Shown in pieces: positions 1 to 12,025 of a stretch of DNA of 64,000 nucleotides (positions are counted from its first letter, which is position 1; every line of letters begins with the position of its first letter). This DNA is from Floccularia luteovirens (taxonomy: Eukaryota > Basidiomycota > Agaricomycetes > Agaricales > Squamanitaceae): assembly GCA_009739215.1 (NCBI GenBank), contig VSJF01000009.1, positions 1 through 64,000 on the forward strand, read 5' to 3'. Made by a program: the position numbers and the translations under genes. The notes below the pieces were generated by a model. It saw only the letters and a list, made by a program, of their open reading frames with translations, had not been told where the DNA came from and made no database searches.

Positions 1-956
1 CAATAACTCCTGGAATTAGTTTATTATGATGTGAAATACCACGTACGTTTTCACCAAAGAAGCATAAAATCAAGACCCGATGAACCAAACATGCCATATG
101 CTTTCTTCACATGAGATATTAAATAAATGCCGAGCCAAAATGTATTGATCTGGAAAGGTCATATCTAAGAATTAACAGAAATAATATCTGTCGAATCAAA
201 CCAATTCGGTCTCAAGCAGATGCGGACCAGAGAAGTTTTCTGAATCAATGACGAACGGACAAAAGACGAATTATCTGATGGATGATTGAATTGACTGGTT
301 CGTTTAACTTATCACCTTCTAGAAGCAACCACAATAATAGCGGCAACTTGGAATTGTTTCGAGTTGTACAAGACCTGGGTTAGGAATGGGATTCGCCGTT
401 ATCTGTAACACTCCATCTCGCAGCAGTAACTATCAAAAATGTGAGATGCTTACTGTCGTTAATGGTTTTACAGCCTGCTACTCGACCCCGAATGAGTTAT
501 GTCCGCCCACAAAATGTCACAACCGGCAAAAAATTATTCCGACAAAATAAAATGGCAACTTGAAGTGACATAGATTACCGCTCAGATATTACCGTAACGT
601 ACCATAAAACCCATACGACATTTCACGTGGTCCGACTGCCAAACCATTCTTGGTTGTCGAGGAGTATCATACAACCCACGAGTTCGACTCTGTATGTGAG
701 TTAACGAGGCTGACATTACAACCTATACAATCTTCAATCATTCCAGTAGAGGATGAATTGTCTAACATGAGTCGTGGAGATGTCCTTAATGAAACCAGCG
801 TTCGATGTTTTTTGAAAAATATGGTGATTTGCTGACAAAAGTATGATGTCAGCCGGCGCCGGGAAAACCATTTGCAGGTAAATTAGTTGTGCTCAAAACT
901 TCTCATGGCCTTGTCTTTTCGACATATTATAGCGATTAACTATCTTCATTCGTTTT
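1..956. other. 5' intergenic region, no gene recognised
   Basis: The first 956 bases hold only short open frames without splice-site continuity or recognisable domains. The stretch immediately before 957 is presumably the promoter of the MFS transporter gene. No transposon termini, tandem repeat or RNA gene was seen. Confidence 0.5.
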
Positions 957-3052
957 ATGACCTCCCCAACAACGAAAAATTCATCTACAACCGACCAAGA
1001 ATTTTCAGCTGATGCCACTTCTGACATTCATCAGAATGCTGATCCTTTTCAGGTTGTTTTGGAGCACAAAGAACACCCACAACAACTCCCTGAACTTAAA
1101 AAGTGGTGGACTGTGTTTGTAATCGGCTCTTCAGCTCTATGTGTAACCTGTGCTTCTTCCCTGGTTTGCATAACGTTCAGCTAGTCGGGCTGTCCTTCAC
1201 TAATTTCGTGGACCCAGGCATCATTCACGGAAGATGGTGTTGCAAACGAGTTTCATGTCTCCCACACCATTTCAATATTAGCTATCAGTCTTTTCGTAGC
1301 AGGTTTAGGTTTAGGTCCGCTCCTAGTCGGACCACTTTCCGAAGTATATGGCAGGAATTTGGTGTACAAGGGTCTCTTATGGGCTATTTTTTGTCTTCGC
1401 CTGGCCAGTGTCTTTCTCACCCAACATCGGTAGGTTTATCATTGTTTTATATGAAACAGCCCTCTGAGATTTCACATACAGGTGTTTACCTTGCATTTAG
1501 GTTTATCACTGGATTTTGTGGTTCTGCGTTTCTCAGCGTAGGTGGAGGAAGTGTGAGTGATATGTTCTCAGATAAAACTGTTGCAAAGTACAGGATACCA
1601 TCTCCTCTCGTTTATCTCTCCCTTAGCTAACCGGATGGCCTGTAGCCCCATGGCGCTTTACACGATTAGCCCATTCATAGGACCAGTGTTTGGGCCCTTT
1701 CTCAGCGGGTAAGATCCATATAAATAATAGCATTCCAGTGAAACATCTTTCCGAAACAGATTTATGCCAGGTTTATCAATCAGGTCGGTAATTTATCCTG
1801 GTTCTGCCGTCCACTCAAAACAGAGCCGTGGCCAGAATCTTGATTGGCGGTGGACCTATCATATTGAGGCCATGTGGACCTTTGGTGAACTCCTGTCACT
1901 TCTCGTTGGGTTACCCTCTTCCACATGATAAACAGTCCACTCAAGCCCTGTATAGTCAGTTCCTGAAACATACATACCAATTCTAGAAAAATGGAAGGCG
2001 AAGCAGTGCGATTCTTTTTCCCTCTGCAATGCGAAAGCGTTTCATGATTCTTCCAGACTACGGGAAAAAACCGGAGATGATAGGTACTGGTCCCAATTAG
2101 ACAAAACCTCCATAAGTCTACCACATTCCATTATAGTTAGCTGCTATAAACCATTTCGTAAGACACCCTCATTGGTTGATAAATAACCTAACTTATCTTT
2201 AACGTAGAATTACTAGTTTTTGATAGAATGGCCCTGCTGCTGGATATGTGGTGCGTTTTCAAAGAGCTTTATAAAGGAAATATCTCGATGTGCCATTCAG
2301 GACTGCACTCGTCCTTGGAATTTTGTATCTCGCGTTCCAAGCATTTCCCATCATATTTGAAGATGTTCATGGTTTCAACATGCAGTCGACCGGTATGGCA
2401 TTCCTTGGAATCGGTCTTGGTATGATTCTTGGTATATCCACCCAACCCTATTGGAACCAGTAAGTTGGTCATCACCATAAATACTTCATACTCATATTGT
2501 CCCACAGTCGTTATAAAAGGATTGCACAAGATAATGGCGGTTCCTTACCTCCAGAAGCACGCTTGCTAATGGGTGAAGTAGGGGGGATTTTGGTGCCTAT
2601 AGGTACTAGACACATTTTTTGATGCCGTCATATTCACATAATGTCCCCGAAGGGCTCTACTGGATGGCGTTTACCACATACCGGAGAGTGCCGTGGATTG
2701 TTCCCATTATTGCGTCCATCCCCTTTGGCAGTGGTATATATTTTGTATTCACATCTACATTCACATATTTGGTCACTGCATACCGACCTATCGCTGCTTC
2801 TGCTATGGCTTCAAATAGTGCGATGCGTTCATTATTCGCTGCGGCTTTCCCATTATTTGCTGGGGCTATGTATCACAGGCTAGGCACTGTAGGGGCTACG
2901 GCACTCCTTGCGGGATTAACCACCCTAATGGCGCCATTACCGTAAGTCTTAGGGAATGCCCCGCCACTTACCTGATATTTTTAAACCATAGATTTGTCTT
3001 CAGAAGGATGGGCCCTCAGCTGAGGAAGAAATCCCGGTTCGCTGTCTCATGA
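957..3052 (+). CDS. MFS multidrug transporter (DHA1/FLR1-like), 13 exons, one apparent +1 frameshift
   Basis: Twelve-helix proton antiporter of the major facilitator superfamily, expected to export drugs or metabolites across the plasma membrane. The N-terminus ends a charged region with the usual DPFQVVLEHKEHPQQLP stretch. Motif A-like VGPLSEVYGRN follows, then the typical PMALYTISPFIGPVFGPFLSG and WRWTYHIEAMW segments, VPETY, the central loop LREKTGDDRYW, and a C-terminus with VTAYRPIAASAMASNSAMRS ending KKSRFAVS. Introns that restore this reading are 1164-1217, 1430-1481, 1588-1645, 1709-1770, 1784-1835, 1905-1955, 2006-2056, 2158-2216, 2251-2300, 2460-2507, 2603-2652 and 2942-2991. Start ATG 957, stop TGA 3050-3052. 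Within exon 2 the frame must shift by one base at the GGG run 1370-1372, between GRNLVYK and SYGLFFVFAWPV. All other splice sites and helices are intact, so this is either a very young pseudogene or a sequence error. Confidence 0.85.
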
Positions 3053-5187
3053 TTCAGGGTATTGGTTCCTAACTGAACCAGTTTTGGAGTACCGTTTGTG
3101 TGCGATACCGTGTATACCGGGAATTGTTCAACTCCCACAAAAAAACCTTTTATCAGAACATCACAACGCCTTTTGTTGAATCACAGCCCTTTCGATAAGA
3201 ATGTTAATTTGACTACTTCTAGTTGATATAACTCGCATTTTTGCGGTCAAGATGAAATTGTTGGACTGCTATTGTTTGACAGGCTTCATCTGCTGGAAAT
3301 GAATCAATGTTGGCATGTTTTAAAGGGATGAATACATTCTCCCCTAGGATCAGTCCAAATGGTACATTAAAGCAACGGCCGACACTGCCAAGTTCTCGTG
3401 CCAGACATTCGACTCTCTCGCACGGAACAATGTTCCATTATACTTCTAAATAGCGAAGAAATCATGATGGCAATCAAAGATATCAGGTCCACAAACAACT
3501 CAAGAACTCATGATCATCAAAGACATCACATGGCAAACAAGAACTTAATCAATCATTAGATTATCTTTATATAATCAACTAACCCTATCTTCTTTTTTTC
3601 TTCTTCACATCATCAGATTTCAACAACATCCACCAACTTTGAACCCCTTTAGCAGGAGCAACATAGAGATAAGAATGAAATATTCATTTAGCTCTTTTGA
3701 GACTATTTATCATTGTTCCATTAATACTGTAACACTCCACGATGCTTATGACAAGGACTTGATCAAAGATGCCAGATGCTCCTTTGAATTAGAATAATAC
3801 TAGCAAATGACAGGATGAACGCGCAGTTTTTCCGCGGTGGTATATATATTCCGGCACTAGGATATTTGTACGCAGTCTGGACTTCTAGGGAATAACCTTT
3901 GTTACTAAGTTCTACAGAAGTTTGTACAATCACAAGGTCCCCAAATGTAATCGGTCATCAGATGGATTTGATAGTGAGAGCATCATTTGACTACATTGCT
4001 CCGTTTGAGCGTCAAATAGACATAAATCGAATAGTTCCGAGCGCTGGTTATGGGGCTATTTGGTGACTCAGGGTCATCGCGCGCAAAGTAACCCAACAGC
4101 ACACCATGTAACCTGTTTCTGAATCATCGCATCGTGTCATTGGATTGTTGTTCACATCTCTATGACAAGGATCGCTATCCCACAAACTGGCGCTGATTTT
4201 GATCCGATTTGTAACTATCGCTTGTAAACATTTGAAATGAAGGAATTTCCCGATCGGGAGTGGTTAGTGACGGTGAGCGGAATTGACAGTCGGCCCCAAT
4301 CAGCAGAAAGTTCCAAATTACAATGAAATCCTAGTCATGAAGAGTAACCAGTAGGGTTACAGCGACAGGTAATATAAATTAAGGGAAACATTATTGGTTG
4401 GAAGGCAAAGTCCGGGTCGGAGAAAGTATTTTGTCCCACTGTTGACTGGCACTCGGGAGCAATCATGGAATATTAACATCCTCAATTTCCAGCTTAGGAC
4501 TCGGGAAGCTACGCAGCTTTTCTGATATCTTGGATTGATGACAGCAACAATGTAATAATACTTACGGAATTTCTATTCGAAACGTTAACGTTATCCGAGA
4601 GAGAGAAAAAAGCTACTGACCTATCTTCAGTTAATTTCCCAGTTCTACCCTCAATCGAGGACAGGTAGTTATTTTTGAGACGGGAGGTGCATGTGAATAC
4701 ACGGGCTAATTTTACCCCCGTAAACAACGAAGAAGCACGTAAGAATACAAAGTAGCTTTGGAGTGTTTAAAAAAAGCATCGGGCACCAAGGTGAGGCAGA
4801 ACGAGTAACCGCACTGCGTATATCAAATGGTCACTTTGTGTTGAATGGACTATTCGGAGTCTGTAATCAGTGAATGAATCAGTATTCATATCTTCATGTT
4901 GATCGCCCTCTCATACCCTATGAACAATTCAACTAGAATGAAGACCGTCGTTACGCGTGTAACAGCCCAGACAGAATACTGTACGGAATGGTTTATATCA
5001 TAATAGGTATCGTGGACGCACGAATACATACACCCCACACATAAACAAAATTTGATTTACATAAAAACGCAATCCGCAAAGCACAACAACTAAAGCCAAT
5101 AGCTTCTCTATTCAATCACTTCTGAAAGAGTGAGTGATCGAGAGGAACCGTATCTATGACAGTCCAAAATAAGGGTATGAGAATGGT
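3053..5187. other. intergenic, no gene recognised
   Basis: About 2.1 kb between the MFS gene and the 3' end of the IML2-like gene. A promoter-like arrangement is visible near 3565-3630 (TTTATATAATC, then a pyrimidine tract), followed by a 40-codon ORF from ATG 3675. That ORF resembles nothing known and may be chance. The rest is AT-rich with only short open frames. Confidence 0.45.
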
Positions 5188-7884
5188 TCATAAACGATTC
5201 TGGTGCAATGCTTCATTGGCAGCATGTGTGCGCATATGCAGTGCATTCTGAGAAGACGGTCAAGGAACAAGCTCGTATGAACACAAGTATACCACATACC
5301 TCCAAGCTGTACTTGCCCTGTGAACAACGAAATAAAAATTAGAAGAGCTGGAACTATTAGGGTCAATCGTACCTTTCTCCCCGAGGGACCGACTTCCAGG
5401 GTCTTACCCGACAAAACAAGCTCAAACTCGTTACGAGCTCCTTTCTCGTCTCCCTGGCATGCAAGTAATCGACCTAGTTCATAGTCTTGCCAAGAATAAT
5501 CAGGCTCAGTGCCCGCGAAACACGGGATCAATACGGTTATTTAACAGATTACCACTTACGAGCGTGGTACACGAGCTGATGGTCTAGTTCAATCTGTGGA
5601 CCATGTTTGAAAACAGCTCTGAATGCCGCTTCGGCGCCTTTCTCAGCCTCCTCTTTGGGCATACTGACTACTTCATTGGGGTAAAGTTCGGCATCCGGAT
5701 CCTGTACACAAAATAGGTGGCGTCAGTTGATAATAAGGAAGCCAAAAGATCAACTCACGGGATACGCCAAATATCTCAAACAAACCCCTTGTAGGAATCT
5801 AGCCAAACATAAGTCATCCCAGTATCCATGACCATTCTCGTATTTCCCAGGGTTTGACTTGTATTGTTCCAGTTTAGAAAGGACAGCGTCTACTTCTGGT
5901 AGCATTTTGTTGGTAATGATCTCTCTAGGTGCATGTGCGATACCCATAAACACATATGCAAGTTCAAGTGCCGGGAGCGCCAAGCGTTCGCCCTGCAACT
6001 GAAACTTACGTGCCCTCCTTGCTACAAATTTCTGATGTCGAAGCCTACGTCAAAGATAAAGAAATGGAAAGGCGCATGAGAACGAACCTCAAGGGGGATG
6101 GACTTTCCCGCAATCTTTTGCCGAAGGTTGGGAACCTTAGATAAAAGGGCAGCAGCCTCTTGTTTCTTCTTTTTATCATCGCCAGCTACTTCTAACAGAC
6201 ACACGGCTAGCCCGTATGAATAGATGGACTTGGACCACTAGAACCCATGAACATAAATTTGAGAATAATAACAGAGGAGAGTGTGATCAAACCTACAGTA
6301 GCTTCTGCTTCAAGCTTTCTCCAACACTCTAAGCTCGCCGGTTGATCCCACAAAGCCAAATGGGCAATGGCCATCTCCCAGAAAGATATGTGATGCAGGT
6401 TTCGGTACTGTTTCTGAGACTCCATGGCTTTAGTATAGTATTCAATAGCAATTTTCGGCTGAGAGCGGCAGAGTGCCAGGCGACCAGCACCAAACAAAAA
6501 AAATACACCTGTGTTTAGTTTTGGGATAAGTTCCCGGAAATCTAAGCAAATCCTAATGAAACTTACCATTTGGATATCTTTTAAGATTCCAGAGAAGCAC
6601 TTTGCTTGCGACAGAAATATCGACTCCGTCAAACGTGAAACTTGAGAGAATGAGATGAAAGATAAGCAGCGCCATGTCGCATAATGACCGACGCACACCT
6701 TCCTCGGCTAGAGTATGGCTCAATATACAATGAAATTGGAGCGGAAATGATTCAGCACCTGTCGAAACCTGTGGTTCCTCCTGACCATCCACCCAACCAC
6801 CAGATTTTAGAAGTAGGTCTAGTCCCACTCTCCGGTCACCGTGGTAGCCAAATAGTTCGACCAGAGTCATCAACCTTCCGGGCATTAAGCTGAGGATTAT
6901 GTTACTCATGCCAACTCCCAGATAAACTCCCGAGCGAAAATGTTTATCGATTGATTTGTCTATGGGGCCTTCGCCACGGGCTACGGCTTCTGCATCCATA
7001 GTGTCTAAGTATTGGCCAAGCGTGTGATATATTCCAATTAGAGTTCGCATGTTGAGTCTTTGGAAAGATGTCATGAAGTGTCAGAAATCCTAATAAAAAC
7101 GATGACTCACGCTTCTCTCACAAACGCAAGCCAGTCTCCTGAATAGACTATACCGAGCAAAGCCTTGGTTTCAATGAACTATTAAATTTGGCGGGTAACC
7201 CAAGCGCATAGAACATACCTTCTCGAACAAACTTTCTGCGTATGTTAACTCTGCATGACGTTCGACTGCGTTCATAGTTCTTATGTGGCTAACACCACCA
7301 GAACCTAGCAAGGATCCGAAAAAACCAGCCTTCTTGCGATGTAAATTCGCAATATGGTTCCCGTGTTTTGTATGAGCAATACCGGCAAGCAAGTCCTATA
7401 TAGTATCAGAGGCCATGGATTCAGGGAGCATATATGGACAAGAACGAACTGAATCTTCATATGACATCAAACCCTTCACAAATTGAATCAAGCCGAAACC
7501 AGTAGCGAAATACAACCGTTCTCTGGGTCAACCATAAATAAGAATATCAACATGATGATGAGATACATACTTTTTCTCGTCACTCTTATCACAGTATTCC
7601 TCCGCCTCCAGCATATGTGAACTAAGAAACTGCTCGAGAGCATAGCTGACGCATGGGAGGTCGTCGAGGGCATCATCGACATTGTATGGTTGCTTCACGT
7701 GGGGTGGTGATGGGTATTGAGACTTGTACGATTGATCTTCTACCAGAGGGCTCAGACTATCAGACGTGGCAGGAGTTAACAGAGAATCTTCGTTACTAGG
7801 CAGCAGGGAATCAGCGCGACTGTTTGAGCTGCCATCGCTGTCGAAAGAATTGAAACTTGGTAATAAAAATTGAGGCACAGCCAT
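5188..7884 (-). CDS. IML2/TTC39-family TPR protein (mitochondrial outer membrane, DUF3808)
   Basis: Multi-exon gene read right to left. The protein begins MAVPQFLLPSFNSFDSDG, has a Ser-rich N-terminal region, and then the family core: FATGFGLIQFVKGLMSYED, NAVERHAELTYAESLFEKALLG, DKHFRSGVYLGVGMSNIILS and SLMPGRLMTLVELFGYHGDR. TPR-like helices follow (GVFFLFGAGRLALCRSQ, IAIEYYTKAM). It ends ALHMRTHAANEALHQNRL with the stop codon at 5188-5190. Members of this family (yeast Iml2, animal TTC39) are TPR proteins; Iml2 acts at mitochondria and lipid droplets in clearing inclusion bodies. I chose ATG 7884 because the Ser-rich start reads directly into the core. An upstream ATG near 7984 could be used if a short intron with acceptor near 7904 is real. 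Family assignment is strong; the exact start is not. Confidence 0.82.
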
Positions 7885-9094
7885 GACAAAGAGTATGAAG
7901 GACCTGCGAAAGTTCAGGAAAATCACAAGGAAAGACTTGATCAATGTTAACGTATCCATACGGACCAGCTGACTTCACCGACATGCTGTCCAGCGTCTAT
8001 TGCAGCCGTCTATGTTCCGGTACAATGAGTAAACCGTATATACTACTAACACAAAAAACATATCCCAAAACTACTGTAGATCACTCCAATTGCAACTACT
8101 ATGAACAAGAACATAGCTTATAAATGTGCAGTTCTGCCAAAGATTCCAATGTCAAGTTATCTAATTGAGCTTAAAATGTTTAAACTCCGGTTATTCTAGA
8201 TTAAGCAAACCAGAGCGGGCTTCCTAGTACATATCTACGTTGTAGTAGAACAACATCACTAGCAGACATTCTACATGTTGTCCCAGATCTGTACTTACTA
8301 ATTTCAGCATTATAGAAATACCCAAATGCTTGCTTGCGGGCGTTGGCGCATTATCTCCGTCCCGCCACCAGAAGAATATGTCGAAACAATGACGTCCCTC
8401 TTATGGTAAGATGCAGTTAGCTATTGACTCTAGAAAACTTGTTTTGAATAAAACAAAACCTCATTCGACGCCAACCTATGTCATTAATACATCAGCTTGT
8501 GGTGCGCTACTTTCATATTACATGCGCAACCATGCGTTGATGACGAACTTTAGTAAGCCTCGGATGTTTTGAACATTACATGTTTCCTAGCTAGAACTTA
8601 ACCAGTGAATTCTCGTTAACTAATGAATCGGAAGCCAGTCGAAAACTTGACTGCTGCAACCTGAATTGTTCTATCCGCTTCCGTCAAAACTCCACTGGCT
8701 TCAGCGACGTAGGTGCAATCAACTACTAAAAACCATCTGTCTGCAACGCTCCACCGACCATTACTTTAGGATTCTAGTGATTAATACAATTGTTCTTCCA
8801 TACGCTTGGTGACATTCAAAATGTCTGCCTTCTTTGGACCTCCTAGTCCGCCTTGGTAGCACTGACTAGGATACGTCCTTTCGTATATAAAGCTCAACCT
8901 GAATTCCAGTTTGACTCAGAGTTATCATCCTTGATAGCCCACTTACTTCGTTCTAGTTCGGTGAGCAGCATAATACCTCTTGTACAACCCTTCATTCTAA
9001 ACACACCTTTATACAGGAAAACATCTTCCAAAGCTCAAGGTATGTTTGTGTAGACAAATCCGACTACAATGCTCACCCGTTCAATTTAGTAAAC
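7885..9094. other. divergent intergenic region; outer part of the inverted duplication
   Basis: Promoter space between the IML2-like gene (-) and the acidic secreted precursor (+). From about 8480 onward the sequence is mirrored, in reverse complement, down to about 12435. It holds a TATA box at 8884-8891 and two predicted 5'-UTR introns, 8961-9016 (GTGAGC...ACAG) and 9040-9089 (GTATGT...TTTAG). Nothing coding was seen. Confidence 0.55.
8884..8891 (+). promoter_or_regulatory. TATA box of the left precursor gene
   Basis: TATATAAA lies about 210 bases before the ATG at 9095, consistent with a leader containing introns. The mirrored copy has TATAAAAAG at the matching place (12017-12025, minus strand), so the element survived divergence of the duplicates. 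Confidence 0.6.
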
Positions 9095-10147
9095 ATGAAA
9101 CCTATTTTGACTCTTGTCGTCGTGGCTGTAACCCTTCTCGCTGGAAGCAGTGCAGCACCAATCAATACTGAAAATAGCCTGACTCTCGGTTCGAATACTG
9201 GTCTCGCAACAAGTGGACTTAGGGTATACAGAGAAAATGAGCCCGATGAGAATGAACCCGATGAGGATGATAATGGCGACAGGAGAAAACGTAGGGAGAA
9301 TGAACCCGACGAGGATGAGCCTGACGAGGATGAGCCCGATGAGGATGATAACGGTGACAGGCGTCGCGCTGTCGCTGGCGGGGGCAAAGGAGATGATGAT
9401 TGCGATGACAAAAATGACGGCAAGGGCAACATTGGAAAGGGCGGATACGGAGGTGACGGCAAACACAGTGGGGGAAACGGTGGGAAGGACGGTAACGGCA
9501 ACCATGGAAAAGACGGAAAAGGTGATAATGGCAAGGACTATGGAGGAAAGGGTGGCAAGGGCGATGATGGTAAGAGTGACGGTGGCAAAGGAGGTGACGG
9601 CAAAGGTGGAAAGGACGATGGTGGAAAAGGTGGCAAGGATGACGGTGGAAAAGGTGGCAAGTACGATGGCGGCAAGGGTGACAAGGGTGGCAAGGGCGAT
9701 GATGGTAAGGGTGATGGTGGCAAGGGAGATGACGGTAAAGGGGATGACGGCAAAGGTGGAAAAGGCGACAACGGAAATGGCGGCTACGGCGACAACGGAA
9801 AAGATCACTCTGGAAAGGACGATGGCAGCTACGACGGAAAGTGGGGATACGGCTCGAATGTCAACGGCGCCATCCTTCAATTCACAGGCAGTGGTGGGAG
9901 CAGCGGTGCCAATATCGGAAACGGTAACACAGCGATCAACATCAGACAAAATGCGGGAGATCTTTTGGGAGGGCTAGGTGGAGTCTCCAATGTGGGGGGT
10001 CTTCTTGGTGGACTCACTGGTGGAGCTGGGGGCGGTTCAGCAAAACCAGCAGCCAATCCAGCAGCAGCAGCAGCACCCCTCGTGGAAGGTGGTCGCCACC
10101 ATCATCACCACGGTCACCACGGCCACCATGCACGGGACGAGGAGTAA
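9095..10147 (+). CDS. secreted acidic Kex2-cleavable precursor with Gly/Lys/Asp repeats and His-rich tail (copy 1)
   Basis: 350 aa, single coding exon. Residues 1-20 form a signal peptide ending SSAA|P. Next come two related acidic peptides starting ENEPDE and ending DEDDNGDRR, each followed by basic clusters (RRKRR and DRRR) suited to Kex2-type processing in the Golgi. Residues about 95-255 are a low-complexity tract built on GGKGDDGK units. A Gly/Leu-rich segment ([10 protein letters not shown]) follows, then an Ala/Pro linker and a His-rich tail ([11 protein letters not shown]) ending ARDEE. The tail and Asp clusters could bind metals, but that is inference. No family is recognised. It is convergent with copy 2 inside the inverted duplication. 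Alternatives are a cell-wall or mineral-binding matrix protein, or a ribosomally made peptide precursor. Confidence 0.8.
   Translation: MKPILTLVVVAVTLLAGSSAAPINTENSLTLGSNTGLATSGLRVYRENEPDENEPDEDDNGDRRKRRENEPDEDEPDEDEPDEDDNGDRRRAVAGGGKGDDDCDDKNDGKGNIGKGGYGGDGKHSGGNGGKDGNGNHGKDGKGDNGKDYGGKGGKGDDGKSDGGKGGDGKGGKDDGGKGGKDDGGKGGKYDGGKGDKGGKGDDGKGDGGKGDDGKGDDGKGGKGDNGNGGYGDNGKDHSGKDDGSYDGKWGYGSNVNGAILQFTGSGGSSGANIGNGNTAINIRQNAGDLLGGLGGVSNVGGLLGGLTGGAGGGSAKPAANPAAAAAPLVEGGRHHHHHGHHGHHARDEE
9385..9850 (+). repeat. coding tandem repeat, Gly-Gly-Lys-Gly-Asp-Asp type
   Basis: A degenerate repeat of 9-18 nt units (GGTGGCAAGG, GACGGTGG, GATGATGG patterns) that encodes [12 protein letters not shown] residues within copy 1 of the precursor. 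The paralogue at 11205-11816 lacks it and has an Asp/Ala tract instead. The repeat therefore expanded, or was replaced, after the inverted duplication. Confidence 0.85.
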
Positions 10148-11204
10148 AGTGGAGTTGTATACCAGCAGATAGTGATTTCTTGAAACCAACTTCCCAATAA
10201 TTTGTTCTCGTTTCATTTTCCTCTTTAGCGCCCCGTTTAGGACATTGACAACTTCTTGTAATAAGTACTACTATCTCTTTCGTTAGATGTCACGTCAATC
10301 ATATCTGTTCTCTGTACTACCTTTAATCAATTCAATCGTCATATAGTAATACCAAGGCTTTGCTGAATTAGCATAACAAAACAACTCCTCACAGCTAGTT
10401 ATCTGGGTGATACCTCGTAGTTTTTGACAATGCTTTGCTAAATGTGCCGCATCTAAGGGGGGAAAAAAGACAATGGATCGTATCTAATCCGAGAATAGAA
10501 CATGTTTCTTGGACTTGGTATATATATATATATATCATACGCGGTCGCTGAATTGTTAAACTGTCCCTTGCTTTCTTAGATTCAGATCCGATAGTCGGTG
10601 GGAGATAGTAGTCGGGTGACTACTTACAGTTGCCACGAGTTGCCATTTTCTCATAATATATAGCTCTGATCTAGAACGGACCTCGTCTTATTGGATCTTA
10701 TTCGCAAGATCTCACTTCCCATAATGCATAACATACTGCAGGAATTATGCATTTTCGTTTGGTTTGAGTAATTCTAGAACATATCTCGCTAGGCGAAATA
10801 CATAATATCTAACGGGTGATGAGAAGAAATCGAGACGAACAGCTAAGTATACAAATACAACTTCAGACCTAAAACAAGGTATCTTGCTAACGTCTACCAA
10901 TGTCAGGTGCACATTTGGCAAAGCAGGCATAGAGTTTGCGTGTTTCAAAACTACGAAGTATCATTCAGCTAAGTAGCTGCAAGGAGTTGTTTCATTCATG
11001 GTAATTCAGCAAAGTCTTGGGATTACTATATGACGATTGAATTGATTAAAGATAGTACAGATAACAGATATGATCGACGTGAAATCTAACATAAAAGATA
11101 GCAGTACTTGTAATAAGAAGTTGTCAATGTTCTAAATGGTGCGCTAAAGAGGAAAATAAAACAGGAACAAATTATTTGGGAAACCCTTCTGGGTGTGCAC
11201 TTCT
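10148..11204. other. convergent intergenic region and inverted-repeat spacer
   Basis: Both sides carry the mirrored 3' flanks of the two precursor genes. The unmatched centre, about 10460-10885, includes a TA dinucleotide run at 10519-10535. Short ORFs here show no coding character. No transposon ends were seen at the arm boundaries. Confidence 0.6.
10519..10535 (+). repeat. (TA)n microsatellite
   Basis: An uninterrupted TA run of about eight units in the spacer between the inverted arms. Confidence 0.85.
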
Positions 11205-11816
11205 TCACTCCTCGTCCCGTGCTGCGTTGTGCCCGTGGTGATGATGATGGATACCAGCTGGCACGACCGGTGCCGGTGCTGCTGGTGCTGGTGCTGCTGG
11301 CTTTGCCGGAGCGCTGCCACCTCCTGAACCACCAGTGAGTCCGCCAAGAAGACTCCCAACGGGACCTAACCCTCCCAAAGGGCCTCCGGCAGCTTGTCTG
11401 GCGTTGATCTCTGTGAAGGCGCGACGCCTGTCACCGTTATCATCCTCATCAGCCTCATCCTCATCAGCCTCATCCTCGTCGGGCTCATTCTCCCTACGCT
11501 TTTTCCTGTCATCAGCACCGGCATCATCGTCGTCGGCATTTGGTTTATCATCGTCGGCATCATCGTCGGCATCATCGTCGTCGCCGTTGGTAGCATCGCC
11601 GTCGTCTTTGTTTTGCCTACGTTTTCTCCTGTCGCCGTTGTCGTCTTCATCAGCTTCATTCTCATCAGGCTCGTTTTCTCTATATACCCTGAGTCCACGT
11701 GTTGCGAGGCCAAGGTTTGAACCGACAGCAACGCCTTTCTCAGGACTGACTGGCGTTGCATTGCTTCCAGCGAGAAGGGTAACAGCCAAGATGGCAAGGG
11801 TAAAAGTAAGTTTCAT
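11205..11816 (-). CDS. secreted acidic Kex2-cleavable precursor with His-rich tail (copy 2)
   Basis: 203 aa, paralogue of the gene at 9095-10147. The signal peptide reads [20 protein letters not shown], followed by [20 protein letters not shown]. It carries three basic processing clusters (RRKRR, DRKKRR, DRRR) that would release two acidic peptides. Between the first two lies an Asp/Ala-rich block (DDDADDDADDDKPNADDDD) where copy 1 has none; copy 1 instead carries its GGKGDD tract after the last cluster. A Gly/Leu segment, an Ala/Pro linker and HHHHHGHNAARDEE close the protein. I chose ATG 11816 because it starts the signal peptide; the open frame upstream is leader. No known family. Confidence 0.8.
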   Translation of the reverse strand: MKLTFTLAILAVTLLAGSNATPVSPEKGVAVGSNLGLATRGLRVYRENEPDENEADEDDNGDRRKRRQNKDDGDATNGDDDDADDDADDDKPNADDDDAGADDRKKRRENEPDEDEADEDEADEDDNGDRRRAFTEINARQAAGGPLGGLGPVGSLLGGLTGGSGGGSAPAKPAAPAPAAPAPVVPAGIHHHHHGHNAARDEE

Positions 11817-12016
11817 TTTGCTAAATTGAATAATTGAGCATTGTGTCGGGTGCGTGTATACAAACATACCTTGAGCTTTGGAAGATGTTTTTCTGTATAA
11901 ATGTGTGTTCAGAATGAAGTGTTGTACAAGAGGAACTATACTGCTCACCGAGCTAGAACGAAGAAAGTGAGTTACCAAGGATGATAATTCTGAGTCAAAC
12001 TGGAATTCAGGTCGCA

Positions 12017-12025
12017 CTTTTTATA
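12017..12025 (-). promoter_or_regulatory. TATA box of the right precursor gene
   Basis: TATAAAAAG on the minus strand, about 200 bases before ATG 11816, aligned with the TATA box of copy 1. Confidence 0.55.

Larger units (their letters stand above)
8480..10460 (+). repeat. left arm of a large inverted duplication
   Basis: Reading the reverse complement of 10885-12435 recovers the same order of landmarks. First comes the flank containing GGTGCGCTACTTT, then the TATA region, the untranslated leader with its introns, the secreted-precursor CDS and the 3' flank containing CATATAGTAAT and CTTTGCTGAATTA. Arms are diverged by substitutions, and the left is longer mainly because of the Gly/Lys/Asp repeat at 9385-9850. 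A spacer of roughly 425 bp separates the arms. Confidence 0.85.

Noticed and set aside
9073..9949. Long minus-strand ORFs opposite the acidic precursor (153 and 287 codons)
   Set aside because: They are composition shadows of the Gly/Lys/Asp repeat on the plus strand (Pro/Ser and Val/Ala/Thr-rich), without signal peptide or family resemblance.
9978..10172. Gln-rich plus-strand ORF at the end of the left precursor
   Set aside because: Out-of-frame reading of the GCA-rich Ala/Pro linker; the mirrored frame appears at 11144-11359 for the same reason.
10148..11204. Inverted duplication considered as a transposon with terminal inverted repeats
   Set aside because: The arms contain the genes themselves, the spacer codes for nothing, and no target-site duplication or transposase is visible.
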